From Janibacter sp. DB-40 (GTDB lineage Bacteria > Actinomycetota > Actinomycetes > Actinomycetales > Dermatophilaceae), in contig NZ_CP120360.1 of NCBI RefSeq assembly GCF_029510815.1, positions 2,666,001 to 2,730,000 of the forward strand: 64,000 nucleotides of DNA. Reading direction: 5' to 3'. Below are positions 17,103 through 33,162 of the stretch, in pieces. Each line of letters starts with the position of its first letter. Positions within the stretch are counted from its first letter, which is position 1. The notes under the pieces were generated by a model, which saw nothing but the letters and a program-made list of their open reading frames with translations, was not told where the DNA came from and did no database searches. The position numbers were made by a program, and so were the translations under genes.

Positions 17103-18622
17103 GCGACCCGCTGAGCGTCGCCGCGATCGTCGTCGTCTGCATCACCACCCTCGCGCTCGGCGCCCTGGGGCTGCGGCTGGCGACGGGGACGAGCGACTTC
17201 TACGTCGCCGGTCGCGCCGTCACCCCGTGGCGCAACGCGAGCGCCATCGGGGGCGAATACCTCTCCGCCGCGAGCTATCTGGGTGTCGCCGGGCTCGTCT
17301 ACGAGAACGGCGTCGACATGCTGTGGATGCCCGTCGGCTACACGGTCGGGTACCTCGTCCTGCTCGTCCTCATCGCCGCTCCCCTGCGCCGGTCCGGCGC
17401 GTACACGCTCCCGGACTTCGCCGAGTCCCGGCTGGAGTCCTCGACGCTGCGGCGCGGCTGCGCCCTGCTCGTCGTCGGCATCGGGTGGCTCTACCTCCTG
17501 CCGCAGATGCAGGGGGCGGGCCTGGCGCTGCGGCACGTCTCGGGGCTGCCCACCTGGGTGGGCGTCACCGTGCTCACCGTGATCGTCACCCTCAACGTCG
17601 CCTCCGGCGGCATGCGGGCGGTCACCCTCGTGCAGTCGGTCCAGTACTGGATCAAGCTGTCGGCCATCGCCATCCCGGCCTTCGTCCTGCTCGCCGTGTG
17701 GGCACAGTCCGGGGCGCCACCACCGCAGGCCGACGACTCCTGGTGGGAGCCGCTCACCTCGACCGAGCCGGTCACCCGCTCGCTCTTCACCACCTACAGC
17801 ACCCTCGCCGCCCTGTGCCTGGGCACCATGGGGTTGCCGCACATCGCCGTGCGCTTCTACACCAACCCCGATGGCGTGGCTGCCCGACGCACGACGGTCG
17901 CCGTGCTGGCGCTACTCGGGCTGTTCTACCTCTTCCCACCGGTCTACGGCTTCCTCGGGCGGGCGTACCTCGACGCCCCCGACCTGCTCAACGACCCCGG
18001 CCGCACGGTGGTCCTCGCCCTGCCCGGGGCCATGCTGCCCGGCCTGGAGGGGCGGCTGCTGACCGCCCTCGTCGCCGGCGGCGCCTTCGCCGCCTTCCTC
18101 TCCACCGCCTCGGGCGTGACCATGTCGGTGGCGGGGGCGATCGACCAGGACGTGCTCCGACCTCTCCTGAGCCGACTGACCAAGAGCGACGCGACGCCCG
18201 CCGGCTCCTTCCGTCTCGCCGCCGGGATCGGGGTCCTCGCCCCCTTCGCCGTGGCGGCCTCGACCGCGCCGGTGGGGATCTCGTCCGCCGTCGGCCATGC
18301 CTTCGCCATCGCGGCGGCCACCTTCGCCCCCTTGCTGATCCTCGGCGTCTGGTGGCCTCGGCTGACGGCGAAGGGGGCCGCGGCAGGGGTCCTCGTCGGT
18401 GGCCTGACCACGGGTGCCGCGGCGCTGGCCTCCGTCCTCGGCCTCGTCCCGGACGGGTGGACCGGCGCGCTCGTCGCCGCGCCGACCGCGTGGGCGACCC
18501 CGCTCGCCTTCGTCGTCACGGTGCTGGTCTCGCTGGCGACCCCCGGCTCGCGTCCCCGCCGCTGGGCGCGCACCATGGCTCGACTGCACACCCCGGAGGA
18601 GGTCTTCGCCGACGCGCGATGA
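17099..18622 (+). CDS. Solute:sodium symporter (SSS family)
   Basis: 507 residues, about 13 membrane helices. Sodium-coupled uptake of a small organic solute. Family signatures include GGEYLSAASYLGVAGLVY (about 50-67), LYLLPQMQGAGLAL, GTMGLPHIAVRFYTNPD (about 242-258) and AFAAFLSTASGVTMS. The last two match acetate/monocarboxylate permeases of the ActP/MctC group, but the exact substrate cannot be read. GTG 17099 overlaps the small upstream gene. It is the first of two SSS transporters in the locus. Confidence 0.9.
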   Translation: MSDPLSVAAIVVVCITTLALGALGLRLATGTSDFYVAGRAVTPWRNASAIGGEYLSAASYLGVAGLVYENGVDMLWMPVGYTVGYLVLLVLIAAPLRRSGAYTLPDFAESRLESSTLRRGCALLVVGIGWLYLLPQMQGAGLALRHVSGLPTWVGVTVLTVIVTLNVASGGMRAVTLVQSVQYWIKLSAIAIPAFVLLAVWAQSGAPPPQADDSWWEPLTSTEPVTRSLFTTYSTLAALCLGTMGLPHIAVRFYTNPDGVAARRTTVAVLALLGLFYLFPPVYGFLGRAYLDAPDLLNDPGRTVVLALPGAMLPGLEGRLLTALVAGGAFAAFLSTASGVTMSVAGAIDQDVLRPLLSRLTKSDATPAGSFRLAAGIGVLAPFAVAASTAPVGISSAVGHAFAIAAATFAPLLILGVWWPRLTAKGAAAGVLVGGLTTGAAALASVLGLVPDGWTGALVAAPTAWATPLAFVVTVLVSLATPGSRPRRWARTMARLHTPEEVFADAR

Positions 18623-18652
18623 CCGCTCGTCGCAGCCGGGCGACCGCTCATC
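18622..18652 (+). promoter_or_regulatory. Putative LytTR operator (two direct repeats)
   Basis: ACCGCTCGTC (18622-18631) and ACCGCTCATC (18643-18652) are direct repeats 21 bp apart, about 145 bp before the DUF485-actP genes. LytTR regulators bind such pairs on one face of the helix, and the repeat is close to the AlgR site ACCGTTCGTC. Regulation by the upstream two-component system is an inference. Confidence 0.5.
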
Positions 18653-18796
18653 GTGGGGCTCCCTCCCGCACGGCGACGCAGGCAGCACGTCGACCGCGGA
18701 GGACGACCCGGACGCGCACGACAGGTCCCCTCCTGCACCAGTGTTGGTCCATCCGGCCGGAGCCGTCCGGACCCACCAACTACCCGGAGGTGTGTT

Positions 18797-19144
18797 GTGA
18801 GCAACGACGCTCCCACGCTCGGCGAGCGCTACATCGCCGTCCAGGAGTCCGAGGATTTCGGCGAGCTGCGCCGCAAGTTCCGCGGATTCGTCTTCCCCGT
18901 CACCGCGTTCTTCCTCGCGTGGTACTTCCTCTACGTGCTGCTGTCGATGTTCGCACCCGACTTCATGGGCACCCCGGTCTTCGGCAGCATCAACATCGGC
19001 CTGCTCCTCGGGCTGGGCCAGTTCGTGACGACCTTCGCGATCACGATCGTCTACGTCCGCTGGGCCGACCGGGTCTTCGACCCGCGCGCCGAGGCGCTGT
19101 CCGCCAGCGTCGGCAGCCACGGGACCCCGGAGGTGGACGGCTGA
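18797..19144 (+). CDS. DUF485 membrane protein
   Basis: 115 residues. Two membrane helices (about 33-54 and 69-91) with the DUF485 pattern FRGFVFPVTAFFLAWYFLYV and VYVRWADRVFDP. DUF485 proteins are encoded with acetate permease ActP (YjcH in E. coli) and are thought to support it. GTG 18797 follows GGAGG by 6 nt; the stop overlaps the actP ATG. Confidence 0.92.
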   Translation: MSNDAPTLGERYIAVQESEDFGELRRKFRGFVFPVTAFFLAWYFLYVLLSMFAPDFMGTPVFGSINIGLLLGLGQFVTTFAITIVYVRWADRVFDPRAEALSASVGSHGTPEVDG

Positions 19145-20763
19145 TGAGCGCCATGAGCACCCTGGCCGCCGCGACCACGACCGGTTCGCCGGCCCTGAAC
19201 ATCACGATCTTCGTCGTCTTCGTCGTCGCGACGCTGGCGATCGTCATCAAGGTGGCGTCCGGCCACAAGACCGCCAGCCAGATGTACACCGGCGGCGCTG
19301 CGTTCTCCGGCCGGCAGAACGGCCTGGCCATCGCCGGCGACTACCTCTCGGCCGCAAGCTTCCTCGGGATCGCCGGGGCCATCGCCCTGCAGGGGTATGA
19401 CGGCTTCCTCTACTCCATCGGCTTCCTCGTGGCCTGGCTCGTCGCCCTGCTCCTGGTGGCCGAGCTCTTCCGCAACACCGGCCGCTTCACGCTGGCCGAC
19501 GTGCTGTCCTACCGGTTGCGGCAGCGTCCGATGCGCATCGCCACGGCCAGCTCGGTCCTCGCGGTCTCCTTCTTCTACCTGCTGGCCCAGATGGCCGGCG
19601 CCGGATCCCTCGTCTCGCTGCTCCTGGGCGTCGACGGCGCGATGGCGCAGAACGTCGTCATCGCCGTCGTGGGCATCGTCATGGTCAGCTACGTGATGAT
19701 CGGTGGCATGAAGGGCACCACCTGGGTGCAGATGATCAAGGCCGTGCTGCTGATCTTCGCCGTGGCGATCATGACCGTGTGGATCCTGGGCAGCTACGGC
19801 TTCAACTTCTCCGCCCTCATGCAGGCCGCGGTCGACAAGAGCCCCACCGGGGTCGGGGACAAGCTCCTCGAGCCGGGCCTGAAGTACGGCGAGAGCCTGA
19901 CGACGAAGATCGACTTCATCTCCCTCTCGCTCGCCCTCGTCCTCGGGACCGCCGGACTCCCCCACGTCCTGCAACGCTTCTACACCGTCCCGACGAGCAA
20001 GCAGGCCCGCAAGTCGGTCGAGTGGGCCATCTGGCTCATCGGTGGCTTCTACCTGCTGACGCTGGTCATCGGTTACGGCGCCGGCGCCCTCGTCGGTCCG
20101 GACGTCATCAACGACGCCCCGGGCAAGGCGAACGCCGCCGCTCCGCTGCTGGCCTTCGAGCTCGGCGGGTCCTGGCTGCTCGGCATCGTCTCGGGCATCG
20201 CCTTCGCGACGATCCTCGCGGTCGTCGCCGGGCTGACGATCACCGCGAGCGCGAGCTTCGCCCACGACCTGTACAACCAGGTCTTCAAGAACGGCGAGGC
20301 CACCCAGGAGCAGGAGGTGAAGGTGTCGCGCTACGCGGTCATCGGTATCGGCATCGTGGCGATCCTCGGCGGCATGCTCGCCAAGAACCAGAACATCGCC
20401 TTCCTCGTGGCCCTCGCCTTCGCCGTCGCGGCGAGCGCGAACCTCCCGACGATCCTCTACAGCCTCTTCTGGAAGCGCTTCAACACCCGTGGGGCGCTGT
20501 GGTCGATGTACGGCGGCCTCGGGTCGGCGATCGTCCTCATCGCCTTCTCCCCCGTGGTCTCCGGGTCCGAGACGGCGATGATCCCGGGCGCCGACTTCAG
20601 CATCTTCCCGCTGGCCAACCCGGGTCTGATCTCGATCCCGCTCGGCTTCATCCTCGGCTGGCTCGGAACGATCTCCAGCAAGGAGTTCAACCGCGCCAAG
20701 TACGCCGAGATGGAGGTGCGCAGCCTCACCGGACACGGCGTGGCCGAGATGGTCGACCACTGA
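19144..20763 (+). CDS. actP: Cation/acetate symporter, ActP-like
   Basis: 539 residues, about 13 helices. Solute:sodium symporter of the acetate/monocarboxylate group. Typical segments are [23 protein letters not shown] (shown here as [14 protein letters not shown], about 65-78), [40 protein letters not shown] and [15 protein letters not shown]. The pairing with DUF485, and acs within 5 kb, supports acetate uptake. ATG 19144 overlaps the DUF485 stop. A perfect palindromic terminator follows. Confidence 0.93.
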   Translation: MSAMSTLAAATTTGSPALNITIFVVFVVATLAIVIKVASGHKTASQMYTGGAAFSGRQNGLAIAGDYLSAASFLGIAGAIALQGYDGFLYSIGFLVAWLVALLLVAELFRNTGRFTLADVLSYRLRQRPMRIATASSVLAVSFFYLLAQMAGAGSLVSLLLGVDGAMAQNVVIAVVGIVMVSYVMIGGMKGTTWVQMIKAVLLIFAVAIMTVWILGSYGFNFSALMQAAVDKSPTGVGDKLLEPGLKYGESLTTKIDFISLSLALVLGTAGLPHVLQRFYTVPTSKQARKSVEWAIWLIGGFYLLTLVIGYGAGALVGPDVINDAPGKANAAAPLLAFELGGSWLLGIVSGIAFATILAVVAGLTITASASFAHDLYNQVFKNGEATQEQEVKVSRYAVIGIGIVAILGGMLAKNQNIAFLVALAFAVAASANLPTILYSLFWKRFNTRGALWSMYGGLGSAIVLIAFSPVVSGSETAMIPGADFSIFPLANPGLISIPLGFILGWLGTISSKEFNRAKYAEMEVRSLTGHGVAEMVDH

Positions 20764-20795
20764 GCCGACCCGCGCGACGTGCGCAGCACGCGCCC

Positions 20796-20829
20796 CGAAG
20801 GGGGGAGAGCCGCGGCTCTCCCCCCTTCG
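20796..20829. terminator. Bidirectional terminator (34-bp perfect palindrome)
   Basis: The arm CGAAGGGGGGAGAGCC is followed by its exact complement. It lies between convergent actP and bioB and can serve both. The arms begin with the over-represented word CGAAGGGG. Confidence 0.9.
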
Positions 20830-20853
20830 TCGTGTCAGCGCGGTGCGGGAAGG

Positions 20854-21915
20854 TCAGGCATTGGCCGGGGCGTGCGTGCCCGCGCCGCGACGGCGGATGA
20901 CCGGGTCCGTGGTGGTCGCGGTCTCGTCCGCCGCGGCCTGCGCCCCCAGGACGACGAAACCGTTGTCCGCGAGGAGGTCGAGGTCCTCCTGCGCGGCCTG
21001 CCCCTCGGCCGTGAGGTAGTCCCCGAGGAAGATCGAGTTGGCCACGTGCAGCCCGAGGGCCTGCAGGCTGCGCAGGTGCATCTCCCGGCCCGCGGCGATA
21101 CGGATCTCCGTCGACGGTGCGAGGAGCCGTGCCGCGGCGAGGATCCGCAGGCAGCGCAGCGGCGTCAGCTCCCACGTCTGCTGCTTCGGGGTCCCGTCGA
21201 AAGGGATGAGGAAGTTGATCGGAATCGACTCCGAGCCCATCTCGCGCAGCGCGACGAGCGCCTCGACGAGCTGCTCGTCGGTCTCGCCGAGGCCCGCGAT
21301 GAGCCCGCTGCACGGGGAGAGACCGGCGCCCTGCGCCCTGGCCACCGTGCGGACCCGGTCCTCGTAGGTGTGCGTGGTGACGATCTGGTCGTGGTGCGAC
21401 TGCGCGGTGTTGATGTTGTGGTTGTACGCGTCGGCCCCGGCCTCCCGCAGCCGCTCGGCCTGGCCGTCCCGCAGGAGCCCGAGGCAGGCGCAGACCTCGA
21501 CGTCGGGGCGCTCGTCCTTGATCGCACCGACCATGCCGGCGACCCGCTCGACGTCGCGGTTGCTCGGGCCACGGCCGCTGGCGACCATGCACACCCGGGT
21601 CGCGCCACCGCGCAGCCCGGCCCTGGCCTGCTCGAGCGCCTCGTCCTCCGTGAGCCAGGTGTAGCGCAGGATCTCGCTCGTGGAGCTGAGCGCCTGGGAG
21701 CAGTAGCCGCAGTCCTCGGGGCACATCCCGGACTTGAGGTTGACGAGGTAGTTGACCTTGACGGTCATGCCGAAGTGCGCGCGTCGCAGCCGGCCGACGG
21801 CGGCCACGAGGTCCAGCACCTCCTCGTCGGGTGTCCCCAGCACGGCAAGGGCGTCCTGCGGTGTCGCCTCCGCTCCGGCGAGGATGCGGTCGACGAGGTC
21901 GTCGTGGGTGGTCAT
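20854..21915 (-). CDS. bioB: Biotin synthase
   Basis: 353 residues. Radical-SAM enzyme that inserts sulfur into dethiobiotin, the last step of biotin synthesis. The radical-SAM cluster motif is [12 protein letters not shown] (Cys65, Cys69, Cys72). Other family segments include [20 protein letters not shown] and [12 protein letters not shown], and CSGLIAG carries a further conserved Cys. ATG 21915 follows GGAGG. It is the last gene of a BioQ-controlled bioY-M-N-B operon. Confidence 0.97.
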   Translation of the reverse strand: MTTHDDLVDRILAGAEATPQDALAVLGTPDEEVLDLVAAVGRLRRAHFGMTVKVNYLVNLKSGMCPEDCGYCSQALSSTSEILRYTWLTEDEALEQARAGLRGGATRVCMVASGRGPSNRDVERVAGMVGAIKDERPDVEVCACLGLLRDGQAERLREAGADAYNHNINTAQSHHDQIVTTHTYEDRVRTVARAQGAGLSPCSGLIAGLGETDEQLVEALVALREMGSESIPINFLIPFDGTPKQQTWELTPLRCLRILAAARLLAPSTEIRIAAGREMHLRSLQALGLHVANSIFLGDYLTAEGQAAQEDLDLLADNGFVVLGAQAAADETATTTDPVIRRRGAGTHAPANA

Positions 21916-21942
21916 GTGGCTACCTCCGGTGTCTGGGTCTGG

Positions 21943-22581
21943 TCAGTCGTCGCCCACGCCACGGGCGTGGAGGGCGTCGCCCGTCGCCTGGGCGTCGGCC
22001 ACGACCCGGATGGCGAAGGGGGTGAGTCGGGCCCGCACATCACGCTCCAGCCCGCGGGCGCGGGCCGCGTCACGGGTCTCCTCGGCGAGCCCGATCGTGG
22101 CGGGGATGGTGCGGAGCACGAGCGAGAACGCGAGCGCCACCCGCTCCGGCTCGAGCCGGAACCGGTGCCCCGGGATGCGACGGACGAGCCTCGACGGCGG
22201 CTCCAGGGCACGCTCGACGACGTCGAGGATGGCGTCGACCGGCGTGGTCGTGGTGACGACGGTGGCCAGGAGGACGAGGGCGACGAGGTCCCCCACGGTC
22301 TCGACGGCTCGCGGCCAGCCTTCCTGGCGGGTGAGCCAACCACCCAGCACGAGGACGAGGAGCAGCAGCCCGCGCAGAGCCCGGACCAGGTCGCGGCCCG
22401 GCATGCGCGCGAGGGCCACGAGCGCCACGGTGACACCGAGGGCGAGGAGCGCCGACGGCCACCCCCGGAGGATCGCGACGAGCGGACCGGCCACGAGCAG
22501 GGCCAGCAGCTTCGTCCCTGCGGACAGCCGGTGCAGGCACGTGTCGGCGGGCCGGTACCCACCGAGGAGCAGGCGGCTCAT
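21943..22581 (-). CDS. bioN: ECF transporter transmembrane protein BioN (EcfT)
   Basis: 212 residues with five or six hydrophobic helices. Energy-coupling membrane subunit that joins the BioM ATPase to the BioY substrate-binding subunit. The EcfT signature helices include LVLRTIPATIGLAEETRDAARARGLE (Ala-Arg-Gly motif, about 160-185). ATG 22581 overlaps the bioM stop (ATGA); an upstream Arg-rich extension of the frame is not used. Confidence 0.9.
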   Translation of the reverse strand: MSRLLLGGYRPADTCLHRLSAGTKLLALLVAGPLVAILRGWPSALLALGVTVALVALARMPGRDLVRALRGLLLLVLVLGGWLTRQEGWPRAVETVGDLVALVLLATVVTTTTPVDAILDVVERALEPPSRLVRRIPGHRFRLEPERVALAFSLVLRTIPATIGLAEETRDAARARGLERDVRARLTPFAIRVVADAQATGDALHARGVGDD

Positions 22582-23267
22582 GCACTCACCCGGTACTGCG
22601 CGACGACCTCGGCGGCGGGCCCGTCGGCGACGACACGCCCTCCGGCGACCAGGAGTGCCCGGTCGCACCTCTCGGCGAGCTCGAGGTCGTGGGTCACGAG
22701 GACGAGCTGCTGGGGCAGGGCCATCAGCAGGTCCCCGACCCGGCGGGCGTTGGTCAGGTCGAGCAGGGTGGTCGGCTCGTCCGCGACGAGGACGTCGGGG
22801 TCGAGTGCGAGTACGCCCGCGAGCGCCAGCAGCTGGGCCTGACCGCCCGAGAGCGCGTGCACGCTGCGGTCCTCGAGTCCGTCGAGTCCGTGGGCCGTGA
22901 GGATCTCGCGGACGGCCTGCCGCCGGGCCCCGGGGTCCCGGTGGCTGCGGCGGAGGGAGAGGGCCACGTCCTCCCCCGCGGTCGGCATCACCAGCTGGGC
23001 CCGGGGGTCGGTGAAGGAGAAGGCGACCCGTCGTCGCACCGCACGCCCGTCGCGGGCGACGTCCAGTCCGTCGACGCGGACCGTCCCGGTGGTGGCCGTC
23101 ACGAGCCCGTTGAGGAGACGCGCCAGGGTGGACTTGCCGGCGCCGTTCGGACCGATGAGGGCGACCCGGTGCTCGGTGAGCTCCAGGCTCGTCCGCTCGA
23201 GGACCAGTCGGTCACCGTCGGCCGTGGACCGCCGGACGGTGACGTCCTCGAGTTCCAGGCGGGCCAT
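22578..23267 (-). CDS. bioM: ECF transporter ATPase BioM (EcfA)
   Basis: 229 residues. ABC ATPase that drives biotin import. Walker A is GPNGAGKST (about 40-48), the Q loop is in RAQLVMPTAGED, the signature is HALSGGQAQLLALAG, Walker B is PDVLVADEPT and the H loop is LVTHD. ATG 23267 overlaps the bioY stop (TGATG). Second gene of the operon. Confidence 0.95.
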   Translation of the reverse strand: MARLELEDVTVRRSTADGDRLVLERTSLELTEHRVALIGPNGAGKSTLARLLNGLVTATTGTVRVDGLDVARDGRAVRRRVAFSFTDPRAQLVMPTAGEDVALSLRRSHRDPGARRQAVREILTAHGLDGLEDRSVHALSGGQAQLLALAGVLALDPDVLVADEPTTLLDLTNARRVGDLLMALPQQLVLVTHDLELAERCDRALLVAGGRVVADGPAAEVVAQYRVSA

Positions 23268-23851
23268 CAGGACCCGCGGCGCAGCAACCACGGGAAGGCC
23301 CGGTGCACCGCTGCAGCCACGGCCGCGGTGGCGGCCAGCTTGATGAGGTCACCGATCCAGAAGGCGGCGTCCACCGTGGCTGCGGCCGTCCAGTCGAGGT
23401 CCGCCCGCAGGTGCAGACCGACGATGCCCGCGCCGTGGATGAGCGCCACGGCGAGCAGGCCACCGGCGAAGAGCGCGGCGGCGCCCGGGGTCCCGGACCG
23501 GCGCGCGAGGGCGGTGGCCACGGTACCGATGACCGCGGCGCCGACGACCATGCCGATGATGTACCCGCCCGTCGGCCCGCTGATGACGGCCAGTCCCGCC
23601 TTGCCGTTGGCGAAGACGGGCAGGCCGGCGACGCCGACGCCGATCCACAGCACCACGGCCATGGCCCCCCGTCGGGCCCCCAGGACCGCCCCGGCGAGCA
23701 GCACCCCGAAGGTCTGCAGCGTGATCGGCGCGAAGGCCGAGACGTTGATGGCGGGCAGGATCGAGCACACGGCGATGAGGGCGGCCAGCGCCGCGACGAG
23801 CGCAAGATCGACGGAGGCGGCACGGTCCCGGGTGGCCAGATGGGTCGTCAC
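23267..23851 (-). CDS. bioY: Biotin ECF transporter S component BioY
   Basis: 194 residues, six hydrophobic helices. High-affinity biotin-binding membrane protein. The BioY signature GPTGGYIIGMVVGA is at about 91-104, preceded by the conserved LQTFGVLLAGAVLGARRG. The GTG at 23851 is chosen because GGAGG is about 7 nt upstream; the frame extends 12 codons further into the operator. The start is next to the two BioQ-type palindromes. Confidence 0.95.
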   Translation of the reverse strand: MTTHLATRDRAASVDLALVAALAALIAVCSILPAINVSAFAPITLQTFGVLLAGAVLGARRGAMAVVLWIGVGVAGLPVFANGKAGLAVISGPTGGYIIGMVVGAAVIGTVATALARRSGTPGAAALFAGGLLAVALIHGAGIVGLHLRADLDWTAAATVDAAFWIGDLIKLAATAAVAAAVHRAFPWLLRRGS

Positions 23852-23873
23852 GGTCGGTCCTCCGTCGTCGCAC

Positions 23874-23906
23874 TGAACGCCGTTCACCGGCGGTGAACGG
23901 CGTTCA
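23874..23906. promoter_or_regulatory. Double BioQ-type operator
   Basis: TGAACGCCGTTCA (23874-23886) and TGAACGGCGTTCA (23894-23906) are two 13-bp palindromes, 20 bp centre to centre, that together form one larger palindrome. They match the TGAAC-N3-GTT(A/C) boxes known for actinobacterial BioQ and lie between bioY and the TetR gene. Confidence 0.85.
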
Positions 23907-23971
23907 GATTAGGGTGCGGGGCAGGTAGGGTCAAGTTGATCCGCAGGACGCACCAGGACGAAGGGAGGGCC

Positions 23972-24592
23972 GTGCCCGACGCCCACACCCCCCGCTCGCG
24001 CCCACTCACCCGCGCCCTCCTCGTCGACACGGCGCTGGCGATCCTCGCCCGGGCGGGCCTGCCCGACCTGACGATGCGCGCGATCGGCACGGAGCTCGGC
24101 GTGCGGCAGAGCGCGCTGTACCACCACGTCGACAACAAGCAGGCGCTCCTGGGCGCCGTCGCCGACGAGATCATCGCGCGTGGTCCGCGCGGCCCGGCCG
24201 GGGTCGGGGACGACTGGCGCCGCCGGGCGCGCCGCCGGTGCGCCGACCTCCACGCGGCCGTGACCGCCTACCCGGACGGCGCCGATCTGGTCATGAGCAT
24301 GTGGGCCTTCGGGATGGGTGCGCAGGCGCCCTTCGTCGAGCTGCGCGACCTCCTCACCGAGGCCGGCCTGTCCACCGAGGTGGCCCCGACGGCGGCCCGA
24401 ACCCTCCTGCACTTCGTGTACGGGCACGCCTACGACGAGCAGTCCCACGAGCACGCGGCCCGATCCGGGATCACCCCGGGCGAGCGTGCGCCGACGGACT
24501 TCGACACCGGCTTGGACATCGTGCTCACCGGCATCAGCGCGCTGCCGGGACTCACCGACGACCGACCCCGGACCGCTCGCCCGGGCCGCTGA
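23972..24592 (+). CDS. bioQ: TetR-family regulator, BioQ-like
   Basis: 206 residues. The N-terminal helix-turn-helix (about 15-60) reads TMRAIGTELGVRQSALYHHVDNKQALL in two conserved stretches. The C-terminal half is a TetR_C-type ligand/dimer domain. Being divergent from bioYMNB across two TGAAC palindromes strongly supports a BioQ role, repressing biotin genes and itself. GTG 23972 follows GGGAGG by 3-4 nt; the frame continues upstream but over the operator. Confidence 0.88.
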   Translation: MPDAHTPRSRPLTRALLVDTALAILARAGLPDLTMRAIGTELGVRQSALYHHVDNKQALLGAVADEIIARGPRGPAGVGDDWRRRARRRCADLHAAVTAYPDGADLVMSMWAFGMGAQAPFVELRDLLTEAGLSTEVAPTAARTLLHFVYGHAYDEQSHEHAARSGITPGERAPTDFDTGLDIVLTGISALPGLTDDRPRTARPGR

Positions 24593-24594
24593 CC

Positions 24595-25494
24595 TCAGGC
24601 CGGGGCAGCCGCCTGGGCGCGCAGCGCCGCCGCCCGGTCGTCGTCGACGGTGGCGAAGAAGTCCCCGACGACGTCCTCGAGGTGACCCAGACCCCGGGCC
24701 GCGAAGAGGATCGGCTGGTACTTGGTGATGTCGTAGTTGAGGGTGCCCATGTCCACGAGGTCCAGGTCCCGGATCTCCATGGACGCGTACTCCTGGATCT
24801 CGCCGTAGCTGGAGAGGATCCCGGCCCCGTAGGCCTTGAGATCGTCCCCGTCGTAGGCGACCCCGAACTCGATCGAGAACCAGAAGACGTCGGCGACGAA
24901 CTGCATCGCCTCGTCCGTCTCCAGCCGCAGTGACGCCTCGCCGGCGGCTTGCGTGATTGCGGCGAAGCGGGGGCTGGCCAGCTGGTTCGCGTGCCCGATG
25001 ACCTCGTGGATGATGTCGGGCTCCGGCGTGTACAGCGGCTCGGCGCCGTGGCGCAGGTACTGCGTGGAGTTGAAGGTCTGGTTGGCCAGGTCCGCGTAGA
25101 AGTCACGCAGCGGCACCAGCCCCGGCGCGCAGACATAGCGCCATCCGGTCAGCGGCAGCAGCCGCTCGCTGACCTCGTGCAGCTGCGGGACGTGGTCGAC
25201 GGGCAGCGCCAGCCGCTCCTTGGCCGCGAGGTACTCGGGGTGCGCGTGGGCCTCGTGCAGGGGCGCGAGCTCACGGCTGACCTGTCGCCAGACCGAGTGC
25301 TCGTCCTCGGTGTAGTCGATGGACGGGACGGGCTCGGTGCGGCGGTCCCAGCGCAGTGCCGTCCCTGCGATCTCGCCCCGCCGACGCAGGTACTCCGCGT
25401 CGTCGCGACCCGGGTGGGTGTCCGCCAGGTGGACCTCCACGGTGCCGTCGTCGTGCTCGGTCACGGGTGAGTACAACTGTCCTTCGGTGAACAC
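24595..25494 (-). CDS. phhA: Phenylalanine 4-monooxygenase
   Basis: 299 residues. Pterin- and Fe(II)-dependent hydroxylation of Phe to Tyr. The iron ligands are in PDIIHEVIGHAN (His163, His168) with a Glu in FWFSIEFGV (about 208). The tail past 270 is Ala-rich. GTG 25494 is well supported by AAGGAGG 8 nt upstream. Convergent with bioQ, with only 2 nt between stops. A carbinolamine dehydratase is not in the window. Confidence 0.95.
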   Translation of the reverse strand: MFTEGQLYSPVTEHDDGTVEVHLADTHPGRDDAEYLRRRGEIAGTALRWDRRTEPVPSIDYTEDEHSVWRQVSRELAPLHEAHAHPEYLAAKERLALPVDHVPQLHEVSERLLPLTGWRYVCAPGLVPLRDFYADLANQTFNSTQYLRHGAEPLYTPEPDIIHEVIGHANQLASPRFAAITQAAGEASLRLETDEAMQFVADVFWFSIEFGVAYDGDDLKAYGAGILSSYGEIQEYASMEIRDLDLVDMGTLNYDITKYQPILFAARGLGHLEDVVGDFFATVDDDRAAALRAQAAAPA

Positions 25495-25783
25495 GTCACC
25501 ACCTCCTTGTGGTCAGTCAACAGTGACAGATCAGGACCATCGAGGCCACGGGCGCGGGGAACACTGGTCATGATGTGCAGTGCGCTGGCGCTCCGCTCCC
25601 CCCGCGCCTGGGCACAGTGCGTACCCCCCGGGGCAGGTACCGAGCGGCACCTGCCGTTCGTCGCCCCGGGGCCGACGCCCGGCGACGGTGAACGGTCATC
25701 GATTGTGCTCATGACCACATCGGGGGAAAGTAGGGGTGGTACCCACCGTGCGCTGACGCACGGCCACTCGATGAGGAGGACAC
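25495..25783. other. Divergent intergenic region phhA/acs
   Basis: 289 bp. It contains the phhA ribosome site, a possible Crp/GlxR site at 25704-25719, a TAGGGG element near 25731 and the acs ribosome site (GAGGAGGA). No reading frame here looks real. Confidence 0.6.
25704..25719 (+). promoter_or_regulatory. Candidate Crp/GlxR site upstream of acs
   Basis: TGTGCTCATGACCACA matches the GlxR/Crp consensus TGTGANNTANNTCACA at the outer positions and is nearly palindromic. acs is a known Crp/GlxR target in other actinobacteria; here it is an inference. Confidence 0.4.
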
Positions 25784-27724
<1,941 letters not shown>

Positions 27725-27735
27725 CCCACCACGAC

Positions 27736-27776
27736 GAAGGGGCCTGCCCACCGGTTACCGGTGGGCAGGCCCCTTC
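27736..27776 (+). terminator. acs terminator
   Basis: Perfect 20-bp stem (GAAGGGGCCTGCCCACCGGT and complement) with a near-zero loop, beginning 12 nt after the acs stop and followed by TCTCGTG. A C precedes the arm, giving CGAAGGGG. Confidence 0.9.
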
Positions 27777-27814
27777 TCGTGTGCCGTGGGACGGGACGCC
27801 GCCACCTCCGCACG

Positions 27815-27852
27815 CACGAAAGCCCCCAACGGTGTGGTTGGGGGCTTTCGTG
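27815..27852 (-). terminator. rRNA operon terminator
   Basis: 16-bp perfect stem (CACGAAAGCCCCCAAC and complement) around a 6-nt loop, just beyond the 5S 3' end on the minus strand. Confidence 0.88.
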
Positions 27853-27859
27853 TGAATGG

Positions 27860-27978
27860 TTGTCCGGCTGCGTCCTACTCTCCCACACCGTCTCCAGTGC
27901 AGTACCATCGGCGCTGAAAGGCTTAGCTTCCGGGTTCGGAATGGGACCGGGCGTTTCCCTTTCGCTGTGACAGCCGTA
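27860..27978 (-). rRNA. rrf: 5S ribosomal RNA
   Basis: On the minus strand it begins near TTACGGCTGTCACAGC and ends near GACGCAGCCGGACAACC. The internal CCCATTCCGAACCCGGAAGC is diagnostic of 5S. Ends are estimated to a few bases. Confidence 0.95.
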
Positions 27979-28024
27979 ACTCTATGGAAATACGATTCGC
28001 AGGTTTCACCCCGGATCGGGGGTG

Positions 28025-28062
28025 GCTGACCGTATCTCGGGAACTGCACAGTGGACGCGAAC
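28025..28062 (-). other. 3' arm of the 23S processing stem
   Basis: 38 nt that pair, with a few mismatches, with 31222-31259 on the other side of 23S. Such long helices are RNase III substrates that release pre-23S. Confidence 0.75.
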
Positions 28063-28094
28063 GTTTCTTTTTTTACGCAACAAGTGTTGTGTGT

Positions 28095-33162
<5,068 letters not shown>

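Noticed and set aside
17227..19143. The open frame upstream of actP, which would give a 1178-residue protein
   Set aside because: It is the wrong frame through the first SSS gene and DUF485; the real actP starts at 19144 with conserved residues only after that point.
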